Shown here: positions 9,108 to 17,913 of the stretch, one piece after another
Layout: each line of letters starts with the position of its first letter
How positions within the stretch are numbered: the stretch's first letter is position 1
DNA from: Hevea brasiliensis
Lineage: Eukaryota; Streptophyta; Magnoliopsida; Malpighiales; Euphorbiaceae
Reading direction: 5' to 3'
DNA length: 64,000 bases
NCBI RefSeq assembly: GCF_030052815.1
Contig: NC_079495.1
Coordinates: forward strand, 56,708,773 to 56,772,772
Program-made: the position numbers and the translations under genes
The notes under the pieces: model-generated
Databases searched by the model: none
Seen by the model: only the letters and a program-made list of their open reading frames with translations
What the model was told of the DNA's origin: nothing

Positions 9108-10923
9108 ATGAGCGGTGCCGAAGGTCAGAGAGCGGCGAGCCCTCCTTCCATTCAGTTCTCATGGTCTTCCGATGAAGAAGAGGTAGTCGGGCCAAGCACG
9201 CAACCTAAACCCCCGAGGGTCTCTGCTCCAGGTCGGGGGCGGGTCATATCATCAAGGCTTGCACCTACTTCAAGGAGAGAGACCCTTCCTATAGACGAGC
9301 TTCCGTCGGTTCTTCGAGAATCTGATCTGCAGTCGTTTGTTCAAGAATACAATATTTGTCCTGATTCATATGAGCTGATCAAGTGCCATGGCGATCTTCG
9401 TGTCGATCATTCTTTTGAAGAGGATGACATGGTTATGGTGTACGAGGAACGATTAAAGGCGATCGAGGTTCCTCTAGACGATTTCTATAAGGAGGTCCTA
9501 AAACTTCACCGAGCATCCATTGTTCAAATCCACCCCAACTCGTGGCGGATCTTGGTAGCTTTCCGAGGTCTATGCCGAGCTAAGGGAATCAGACCTACGG
9601 CTAAGGTGTTCGCCAAGCTGCACAGACTAACTCGCCGATAGGATGACGAACACTGGTTCTTTCAGCGAAGCCTCATTGCGGACTCTTTTCCGATCTGCCT
9701 CATCCCTTAAGAATTGGAAGAACCGGTTCTTCATTCCGAGGAGTAAAGATCCGAGCCGCTTGAGGACTTTCCTCGTAGTTGGTGGTACCAGGGCCCTCGC
9801 TCAAGCACATTACCCCGAGTCAAGAGGAAAGCTTAATAGTGATGGAGTGAAAAGTCGTGCCGCCACTCTAAAATATTCTGTCCAAATGCGGTGGCGCGAA
9901 TCGCACCATTGGACCATGCAATCGATCACCGGCCGAGATCGCGAACTTCCGCTCTCGACCTCGGCATTGGTATTTTCTATATCTCGATTCGTGACCTTAG
10001 CGATCTCACTAACCTCTTTTACGTGCGGTATGGCGGGTGGTGAAGGTTCTAGGAAACGAAAGAAAGAAAGAGAGATCTCCCGGAAGATAAAAGAGATGAA
10101 GCGTTCGGAACGACTTCAAACACCCGATCACGAACTGGGAGATACAAAGAGACCCGCCTCAACCTTCGGGTCCACCGACCACTGAAGCTGTCCGATCTCC
10201 TCCTAGATCAGAAGAGCAGCCCCCGCCTCTCTCAGTTATTCCAAGCACGGAAAGGGAGCCTTCTCAATCTTCTGGGAGGACCTCTTCTCGTGGCGCTCGA
10301 CATCTTGATCGCTTGAAGAATAACCGGATTAGGAGAACTCCAATTTTGCCAAAGTCCTGGGATCTACCATCTTCTTTCAAGAGGATCGGGACAGGCTATC
10401 CCGGAATGGTCTCGATGATATCTTGACTCGAACCATGAGCTTGAATGTGGAGTGTCTGGTGAACCAGACCATGGTTCGGGAAAAGATTCAACGTCTGGGT
10501 AAGGAGGTCGGGAAGAAAAATGAGGAATTGGCTTCCTCCGATCCCAACTCTCATCCGCCGGATTATATATCTCAAGTCGAGGGACGGCAAAGTACCATGA
10601 AGACCGGTGGTAGAAGTCTCGTGACTGGTGAAAGAGAACGGGCTCTCGTGAGAAGTCCGCACTTCAGCCAGCCGCTCGTGTCGCTCAACTTATAGAGGAG
10701 CTTAACGCGAAGGATAAGGAGCTTACAGAGAAAGGCAAAGAGCTTAAGGAAAAGATGAAGAGATGGTGTCAAGAATAGCCGAGCCTATGTGAATGCTCAT
10801 AAGGATCTCTTGGCCGAACTCCAAAGAGGACTTCTCTGGATGGATGACCTGGCTCCAGGCGACGGCGAAGATAGTGAGGAGGAAGCCGAAGGTGAGGGAG
10901 AGAGGAGAGTGATCCAAATGTAG
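9108..10923 (+). pseudogene. Antisense extra ORF in the LTR (Transposase_28-like), right copy, frameshifted
   Basis: About 605 codons can be followed from MSGAEGQ (9,108) to a stop at 10,921-10,923, across several frames. Order: acidic N-terminus (SSDEEEVV); the family core with EVPLDDFYKEVLKLHRAS, HPNSWRILVAFRGLCR and IRPTAKVFA (to a stop near 9,640); continuation in another frame with LKNWKNRFF and RSKDPS (9,643-10,185); a basic KRKKERE stretch; more frame changes; a lysine/glutamate-rich coiled-coil-like stretch (10,700-10,770); and an acidic tail DGEDSEEEAEGEGE. The core resembles Pfam PF04195, found in plant Ty3 elements, function unknown. Extra ORFs, sometimes antisense, are known in Tat elements. 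A location inside the LTR with its own TATA is the odd part. Not functional as it stands. Confidence 0.75.
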
Positions 10924-11527
10924 ATCAGTGGGGTGATCCCCACCAATAACTTGTACTGATTATGACATGAAATGAAATGCCTCTTTGTTCAATGAATGAT
11001 TGTGATCGGAAAATTTTAAACCATTGTTTGTCCGAGTATTTGATTGTATGAGCACAAAAAACAAAACTAAATGCGATTATTAATCTAAGTATGAGAGATC
11101 GGAAAGCACTTTAAGCATGAGATCGGTAGGGAAGAAATGCTGAACGGAACTTGATTGAAAATTTAACTCGAACACTTAAGATCGGAATTCTCATTAAATC
11201 GAACTAAAACTTTAGCTCTTAAACCTTCTGAAAGGAGGTCGGCAATAAAGCGGTAGGAAAAGATCTAGTGCCGATTCATTTTATTTATCAACAGAGATCG
11301 TGAATATACTTGACAGTCCTAAGCTCGACAACGGGTTTGAGAGGTCGGTAAATGATTTGAGAGATCGGCAAGGCTTTAATGAATATGAGGACTTAGCATT
11401 GATTCAATCCTTTGTGAGGAGAGATCGGAAATGTGACCGCCTATCAAAGAGGGATCGGAAACGTGGTTAGCTGTTCAAAGAAGAATTTTTATTGATTCTA
11501 GGGGTCGGCCAAAATATGGTGTCGACA

Positions 11528-11541
11528 GCTGCCCCTCTTTA
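11528..11541 (-). other. Polypurine tract
   Basis: On the minus strand AAAGAGGGGCAGC lies directly before the LTR start TGTCGACACC. It is the expected plus-strand priming site and fixes the internal edge of the long LTR. Confidence 0.8.
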
Positions 11542-11711
11542 TATAATTTCTATTAAAGGAAAATTTTCCGTATAGGAATTATGTAAAGATTCCGACTCAT
11601 ATTTTGGACGATTAGGTGTTTGAAGTTAAGGAACTAAAGCACACCTAAGTTAATGACCTAGAAATAGGCAAAAGAAGTTAGACCCAAATTAACTTGGATC
11701 AAAGAATCGGG

Positions 11712-13138
11712 GAATAAAAATTAAAATCAACTTAGATCAAGGATCCAGAGGTTGATGACAGAAAACGTAAATTGCAGGAAATTAAAATCAACTTAGATCA
11801 AGGAACCAGAGGTTGATAACAGGAAATGTAAATTGCATGAAATTAAAACCAGATAATGTAGATTGCATGAAATTAAAATCAACTTAGATCAAGGAACCAG
11901 AGGGTTGATAGCAGAAATGTAAATTGCATGAAATTAAAATCAACTTAGATCAAGGAACCAGAGGTTGATAGCAGAAATGTAAATTGCACGAAATTAAAAT
12001 CAACTTAGATCAAGGAACCAGAGGTTGATGGTGGAAATGTAAATTGCATGAAATTAAAATCAACTTAGATCAAGGAACCAGAGGTTGATGGTGGAAATGT
12101 AAATTGCATGAAATTAAAATCAACTTAGATCAAGGAACCAGAGGTTGATGGCAGAAATGTAAATTGCACGAAATTAAAATCAACTTAGATCAAGGAACCA
12201 GAGGTTGATGGTAGAAATGTAAATTGCATGAAATTAAAATCAACTTAGATCAAGGAACCAGAGGTTGATGGTGGAAATGTAAATTGCATGAAATTAAAAT
12301 CAACTTAGATCAAGGAACCAGAGGTTGATAGCAGAAATGTAAATTGCACGAAATTAAAATCAACTTAGATCAAGGAACCAGAGGTTGATGGTGGAAATGT
12401 AAATTGCATGAAATTAAAATCAACTTAGATCAAGGAACCAGAGGTTGATGGTGGAAATGTAAAAATTAAAATCAACTTAGATCAAGGAACCAGAGGTTGA
12501 TGGTGGAAATGTAAATTGCATGAAATTAAAATCAACTTAGATCAAGGAACCAGAGGTTGATGGTGGAAATGTAAATTGCATGAAATTAAAATCAACTTAG
12601 ATCAAGGAACCAGAGGTTGATAGCAGAAATGTAAATTGCACGAAATTAAAATCAACTTAGATCAAGGAACTAGAGGTTGATGGTGGAAATGTAAATTGCA
12701 TGAAATTAAAATCAACTTAGATCAAGGAACCAGAGGTTGATGGTGGAAATATAAATTGCTGGAAATTAAAATCAACTTAGATCAAGGAACCAGAGGTTGA
12801 TGGTGGAAATGTAAATTGCACGAAATTAAAATCAACTTAGATCAAGGAACCAGAGGTTGATGGTGGAAATGTAAATTGCATGAAATTAAAATCAACTTAG
12901 ATCAAGGAACCAGATGTTGATGGTGGAAATGTAAATTGCATGAAATTAAAATCAACTTAGATCAAAGAACCAGAGGTTGATGGCAGAAATGTAAATTGCA
13001 CGAAATTAAAATCAACTTAGATCAAGGAACCAGAGGTTGATGGTGGAAATGTAAATTGCATGAAATTAAAATCAACTTAGATCAAGGAACCAGATGTTGA
13101 TGGTGGAAATGTAAATTGCAAGAAATTAAAATCAACTT
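11712..13138 (-). repeat. 60-bp minisatellite in the Tat 3' untranslated region, about 23 units
   Basis: Units contain ATCAACTTAGATCAAGGAAC, then CAGAGGTTGATGG, then a segment around TGTAAATTGCATGAAATT. The period is exactly 60 bp over most of the array. One unit near 12,460 is shortened by about 14 bp. Variants TAGCAG, TGGTGG and TGGCAG and the alternation of GCATG and GCACG suggest higher-order duplication. It lies between the integrase debris and the polypurine tract, the region known in Tat elements to hold variable tandem repeats. Confidence 0.95.
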
Positions 13139-13289
13139 ACAAAGCAAACCTAATCTCGACACAAGAAGTTCTTCCCCGATGAAGTGTACTTAACAGGATC
13201 CCGAAAACCGATGATTAATGGAGGACGAGTTACAAGACTTGGCCTACGACCTCATTTCTTCGGATGCCCCTTTTCTGTTCTTGACTTTC

Positions 13290-14080
13290 CTCAAAAAGCG
13301 CCCTTGCGGGTTTTCACTTTCCTTTTTCCCTTTTGACTAGAAGCGCCCTTTCGGGTTTTCACCCTTTTTTTTTTTTTTTTTTTTGATAGCTCACTTTTTC
13401 AGGTTGCCCTTTCGGGTTTTCATCCTTCACTCATTTTGCAGAAGGCGCCCTCTCGGGTTTTCACCCTCTTTCACACATTTTACTAGGAGCGCCCTTTCGG
13501 GTTTTCATTCCTACATTTTCTTCTTCTTCTTCTTCTTCTTCTTCTTCTTTTTTTGTTCAAGTCCCAACTTCCCATATCAATAGGTTGTGTGTTCACTGCT
13601 TAGTCATTCCCTATAATTCTCAATGCAATGTATATAAAGTTACCTGTGTTTAAATTCTTAACTCATAATAAAGCATTAACAAGTTAACAGCGCATGTTCC
13701 AAGGTAAATGGGCTGATGGAATATGAGAAAAATATGGTTTTTAATAACAAAGAATAAGGATATGAATTTGGAAGAAAGAGAAATCTCACGAATTCCTTTA
13801 TTAACTTTTCTAGACCCTTTATTGCCCCAAATACTAATAGTCTGAGAAGAATCCTTGTGCCATGGTCCCTTGCTACCTTTTGACTCCGTTTTACATTCTC
13901 AATAAGGCTTCATGTTGCTAGGCGCATCCTTTGAGGTTTTCAATCCCGATAACTCACATTTTGTCGCTGCACTCTGGAGTTTTCATCTTTCACACATTTT
14001 GCAGAAGGCGCCCTCTCGGGTTTTCACCCTCTTTCCCTCATTTTACTAGGAGCGCCCTTACAAATTTTCACCCTTTTTTT
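13290..14080 (-). repeat. Dispersed GCGCCC-TTTCGGGTTTTCA short repeat region
   Basis: At least seven copies of a 20-25 bp motif (AGCGCCCTTTCGGGTTTTCA and variants) occur near 13,295, 13,340, 13,402, 13,445, 13,488, 14,007 and 14,050, separated by T-runs and a TTC run (about 13,517-13,548). No coding potential is seen. From 13,580 to 13,930 there is nothing I can assign; it is AT-rich and presumably part of the same 3' untranslated region. Confidence 0.7.
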
Positions 14081-14109
14081 TTTTTTTTTTTTTTTTTGTT
14101 CAAGTCCCA

Positions 14110-14600
14110 CATTTTGTAGTATTTTCCTTCGATATAAGATCTCTTGGTTGGAGCTCCCGAGATTGTTCATTCTTATTCAAGCACCCTGGCCTTTCTTCTT
14201 TGGTATAACCGTCCATGGTAGATTTCGAATCTTGTTTTGACCTATTCGATTTCATCTAGCTCTGTTCTCCATTAAGATTCACAGAGAAGGAATTTCCATC
14301 TTTATTGGCAAAACTGCTTCCATGCCATATACTAACGAATATGGAGTTGCTTTAATCAATCATCTTTTCGATCATTCATTTGAGATTCTTGTTTACAGTT
14401 TCCATGGCGTTGTTCATTTGGGGCCGATAAGGTGATGAATTAAGATGAATCACCGGAGGCTTCCGATGACATCGATGCCCGCATTGCAATCGATCATGGG
14501 ACGTTTTCCACCAACATATGTACAAAGACTTGTGACATTTTCAAACATACTCGATACGCTTTTCTTAGCCATCGTGTTCGTTAGCTTGCGTGGCATAGTT
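14110..14600 (-). pseudogene. Integrase C-terminal remnants of the Tat element
   Basis: Reading the minus strand in shifting frames gives, in order: GIDVIG, then without the usual core IHLNSSPYRPQMN..AMETVNKN, then ATPYSLVYGMEAVLPI, then YHGRLYQRRKARVLE and a degenerate tail. These are characteristic integrase strings of plant Tat elements. GIDVIG is joined almost directly to the later segment, so most of the catalytic core was deleted, and more is missing between NKN and ATPYS. Stops occur in every frame. From 14,600 to 14,936 I see nothing that can be named safely. Confidence 0.7.
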
Positions 14601-14936
14601 TCCCTTCATCGTAATCACTAGTATTCGTGGCAATTATTGGTCCTTCAAAGTTAACTTCATGAATATCATAGTTGATTGAATCATTATGTATTGGTTGGAA
14701 ATGGGGCGGTTACAAGAGGAGAATTAAGTGGTTTTATTAGGCAAAGAAAAGGCTAAACAAAAGAAGTAATCGGATATGAAAGTTTGGAAAAATGCGCGAT
14801 TAACTTACTAATACTTAATCATGAGAGAAGGTCCATTCACAATCCACTTAACACCATGGACAAAGTGGTCAAGTGTAGGTAACCAAATATTCATTACTCA
14901 GAGAAAAGTATAAGGATATCCTTTGCCCCCCAAGTA

Positions 14937-15438
14937 TCAAGCTCTTGATTTCTTTTTATTTGCACAATCAAGATTTCTGGTTCCAACGCATCTCCTATGC
15001 ACATTGCCTCTTTTACCAGTTTCGTGGTTAGGCAATGGATTAATTTCAACATTAGGAATTGCACTTTCACTTTCCATCTCCAACCACCCATTTCTGATAA
15101 GGGACTGTACCTTACCTTTGAAAGCTCCACAATTGTATGTTGAGTGACCAATTGGCCCCCCCCCCCCCCCTATAGTATTCACAATGAGCATTTGGATCAC
15201 ACCTCATTGGATATAGGGATTGTAAAATGTCGAGTGGTATGGGGACTATCTGGTTTATGCTCAAAAGGTAACAATAAATCTCGCTTAAGGGCATAGGCAG
15301 TGGTGGGTCGGGATTGGGAAGTGGGTGATTTAGATGAACTAATTTGTTTGAGTCGGCAGACGTGAAGTGTAAGCAATTGGTTATGGGACCTATTGTGGTT
15401 GGGATAAGAAGAAATTTTGGTGGAAAATTGGCTACCAT
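14937..15438 (-). pseudogene. Tat gag C-terminal / zinc-binding-like region, frameshifted
   Basis: The minus strand reads RCDPNAHCEYYRGG, then a run of 15 G (plus-strand C, 15,156-15,170), then in another frame IGHSTYNCGAFKGKVQSLI. Together this is the CCHC-like block with the GHST..C motif usual at the end of Tat gag. The homopolymer separates the two halves into different frames. Further downstream in the same frame comes acidic sequence without recognisable protease. Confidence 0.65.
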
Positions 15439-15539
15439 TAGGTTTTGGGAAGAAAATCGAGAACGGTAGGTGTTTTGTGGGGGGGCATGGTTGATAGGCT
15501 TGTTACATCACATTGTGCACCTCCCCTTCCATTTTCTTC

Positions 15540-16580
15540 TCAGAATTTATCGTACTTTTCACTGAATTTTCTCTTACCACTTCCTGTAACCTCCCCTAGT
15601 CTCAAATTTGCCTCAATTCTCTCCCCAGTCTGTATAATGTTAGCAAAGTTGTTGGAGGTGTTCCCGATCATCAAATAGAAATAAGGAGCTTTCAAGGTCT
15701 CAATGAAGAGAGAGCAAAGCTCATTGTCAATAACTGGAGGGTATATTTCCGCTGCTTTCTCTCTCCATCTTTGGGCATATTCTTTGAAGCCTTCCCTGTC
15801 TCTCTGTACCAGGTTCTGGAGGTCCCTTCTTGTGGGGGCCACATCGCAGTTAAATTTGTACTGCTTTAAAAAGGCCTCGGCTAAATCCTTCCAGGAGCGC
15901 AGTCTGCTCCTGTCTAATTGAACACACCACCTCAGAGCTGCTCCAGAGAGGCTCTCGTGAAAGAAGTGGATTAACAGTCTGTCATCATCTGTCATAGAGG
16001 ACATCTTGGCAATATAGGTGGCCAAATGAATTCGAGGGTCCGAATTCCCAATATACTTGTCAAAATCGGGGACCTTGAATTTGGGCGGCACCACCACATC
16101 GGGAACCAATCTTAGTGATGCCACGTCAACTGAGCCATACATATTCAGGCCCTCTATAGCTCTCAATCTCTCTTCCAGAGCGGACAGCTTCTCATTTTCT
16201 CTCATCTTACTTTCTCCTCCTGTTGTGTGAGGTGCTCCCCCAACTGGGAAATGAGGGGCAGAATGAATTGGAGGGCTCGGGACCGAAAGGGATGGTTCAG
16301 CATTCGGGATGGCTGGATAATAAGAGAAAGGAGGTTCATTAGTCATGACGACCGGATTGACAGTGACTGTCGGGTCCGGGATGGGGGATTGAAAGGTAAA
16401 AGAAGTTGAAGCTTGGTGAGGATCATTTGTTGGAGGTGGTGGAGGAGGTAATAGTAGGTTAAGGTCTGAAGCTGGCTTATTTTGGGACATCTCCTTCATC
16501 AGCTTCATAAGTTCTGAAACCTGGTCTTTTAGTTCAGAAACTTGCCCCTGTAGGTTCTGTACTTGTTCCTGATCTTCCAT
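15540..16580 (-). CDS. gag: Tat gag (capsid-type) protein, partial
   Basis: This 346-residue frame starts at MEDQEQVQNLQ; the frame is open 40 codons further upstream, but this Met precedes a heptad-like coiled coil (residues about 5-35) as in Tat gag. A proline-rich linker with PPPPPPTNDPH follows. The capsid-like retrotransposon-gag domain includes FKVPDFDKYIGNSDPRIHL, AALRWCVQLDR and FKEYAQRWREKAAEI (residues about 175-320). The frame ends early in KFSEKYDKF; the zinc-binding part lies in another frame at 14,937-15,438. Gag would package the element RNA in a cytoplasmic particle. No pol is linked to it. It is the best preserved gene in the Tat complex. Confidence 0.9.
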   Translation of the reverse strand: MEDQEQVQNLQGQVSELKDQVSELMKLMKEMSQNKPASDLNLLLPPPPPPTNDPHQASTSFTFQSPIPDPTVTVNPVVMTNEPPFSYYPAIPNAEPSLSVPSPPIHSAPHFPVGGAPHTTGGESKMRENEKLSALEERLRAIEGLNMYGSVDVASLRLVPDVVVPPKFKVPDFDKYIGNSDPRIHLATYIAKMSSMTDDDRLLIHFFHESLSGAALRWCVQLDRSRLRSWKDLAEAFLKQYKFNCDVAPTRRDLQNLVQRDREGFKEYAQRWREKAAEIYPPVIDNELCSLFIETLKAPYFYLMIGNTSNNFANIIQTGERIEANLRLGEVTGSGKRKFSEKYDKF

Positions 16581-17129
16581 TAGTTTTCTTGTTCGAGATC
16601 TTATTAAGTACACTCGCTGGGGTTGAATCGCGTGCTTGGTCAGACTTGCCTTGTTTGAAGTAATGTTTGATTTTACGGGGAGTAAAAGGAAAATTTTCAA
16701 TGAATTTTGAATTAAAAATTAAAAGGGTCTGGTGTGGACAAAGGATACGATGGCATCCCGAGAGCCAAGACGAAATCTGCGAGAGGATAATTACATCCCT
16801 TTTATCATGGCATCGTTCGATAGTCCGACGGTGAATGACTGGATTGAATGCGCATTTATGGTACTTGTCCATATGGCGCATTCAATTTTTTGCATAACCC
16901 TAGCGAGGGGGTTCCTACGGGAGTCATACTATTCATTCACAATTTTGCTAAACCATGGCCCGAACCGCCTCATAGGTTCAACAATGGTTTAGCATTCTGT
17001 TCTGGTCTAAAAAAAACTTCCTCTGTATCGACTCGAGGATGCCATGTTAAAAATGATGCTTATCCTTTTACGGACCTTATTTTGGTGATGCACATGGGAA
17101 AAATTCGTTAGCAAGATAAATTGGGGTAA
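16581..17129 (-). other. Region between Tat leader and gag
   Basis: No coding feature is seen apart from the in-frame extension upstream of gag (to 16,700). The sequence contains a GAACCTATGAGG/GGTTCGGGCC stretch but nothing I recognise. An extra upstream ORF, as in some Ogre elements, is not present here. Confidence 0.4.
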
Positions 17130-17891
17130 TTTTGAATCATACTGTTGACAAGGTGACACATACACATTTATCAAAGTAGGAAAATGTGTAGGTGTTTCAG
17201 TAGTATTCAAGATTACCCTTATAAAATGAACAAAAGGAAATCAAAGCAGAACAAGGTAAGAGTAAACATGTCCCTTTTTGTCCTATAATAGGGAGACTCC
17301 TGATATCGGATAAGCGCTACCTATTTGGGATAGTTCTATCTTATAAGGTAGCTTACTACGGCTTTCAGCTATCGTGATAGTTAAGCTCAGGATCTAATTT
17401 TCTAATAGCCACAGGTTCCCAAATTGCCCCTACTGTAAACAGTAGAGCCCCATTCTATCCCCATGATATTATCGGGAAAATTCCACGGATATCACGGTAA
17501 ATAGAACGAGTTTCAATTTGAGCAGAAGCCTTCACGGATACTAACGGTGTAAAACCCACGTATGCACTTACATGACCCCTCCTACTTTCCTAAAAGGGTA
17601 AGAAAGCCCGGGTTAGGACCATAGTGTGTGAGGACATTGTGTAAGTGTTCAGTGTGTGAAGGGACACCTTTACCTCTTCCCAATTCGGGGGATTTTATTT
17701 TTTCATTTTCCCCTTTTTTTGAAATGAAGAGCACTGTGAGGATAAAACAGGCAAAACAAACAAAATAGTTAGTAGCAATAATAATTAACGCATACAACAT
17801 CGCCGAATGAGCCTATCTAACTATAATTTGATCGGGCAAAATTTGATCGGACAAAATTAAATCTACTTTTGGACCACTAGACTTGAGATAC
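17130..17891 (-). other. Tat 5' leader, minus strand
   Basis: This matches 4,800-5,543 as reverse complement, including TGACCCCTCCTACTTTCC and the block around AAGGCTTTCAGCTATCGTGA. It lies between the PBS and gag. It is untranslated, with only short frames. Confidence 0.85.
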
Positions 17892-17910
17892 ATCCCCAGT
17901 GGAGTCGCCA
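17892..17910 (-). other. Primer-binding site, tRNA-Arg (18/19)
   Basis: The plus strand ATCCCCAGTGGAGTCGCCA is the tRNA-Arg 3' end with one change (GTGG for GCGG). It is three bases from the LTR end at 17,914. Confidence 0.85.
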
Positions 17911-17913
17911 AGC

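Larger units (their letters stand above)
1..10358. repeat. Large head-to-head inverted repeat (near-palindrome)
   Basis: Positions 1-4,799 are the reverse complement of about 5,544-10,358, with a 744-bp spacer (4,800-5,543). The arms share TATA boxes, an eight-unit 60-bp array with the same variant unit in the same place, the CTAGAG minisatellite and the extra ORF. By eye most of the arm aligns closely, with local clusters of mismatches. The left arm is cut by the window start, so the full arm may be longer. Both arms are Tat/Ogre-like LTRs whose U5/PBS ends face each other. Confidence 0.93.
5566..11527 (-). mobile_element. Long Tat/Ogre LTR (about 5.96 kb), minus strand
   Basis: The U3 start TGTCGACACC (read on the minus strand) abuts a polypurine tract at 11,528, and the U5 end abuts a PBS at 5,562. 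Both ends match the short LTR at 17,914-19,520. On the minus strand it holds terminal U3 (11,527-10,924, no gene seen), the antisense extra ORF, the CTAGAG minisatellite, the sense TATA (7,339-7,346), R/U5 and the 60-bp array. GATCGG/CCGATC hexamers are frequent throughout. It has a PPT on one side and a PBS on the other, so it acts as 3' LTR of one body and 5' LTR of another. Confidence 0.88.

Noticed and set aside
8970..9641. Host or DNA-transposon transposase gene
   Set aside because: The Pfam name Transposase_28 is misleading; the family belongs to Ty3 element extra ORFs. Context is an LTR and the frame is broken.
6954..11420. The 4.45 kb extra block of the long LTR as an inserted DNA transposon with an 8-bp target duplication (hAT-like)
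   Set aside because: The block has no terminal inverted repeats or transposase, contains the LTR's own sense promoter, and is contiguous in the two arms. Deletion in the short LTR explains the 8-bp repeat better.
11712..13138. CRISPR-like regular array
   Set aside because: Units are directly tandem with no unique spacers, in a plant retroelement untranslated region. It is a minisatellite.
13383..14119. Short ORFs with Ser/Phe-rich products on the plus strand
   Set aside because: They arise from T-runs and TTC repeats in the Tat untranslated region, antisense to the element.
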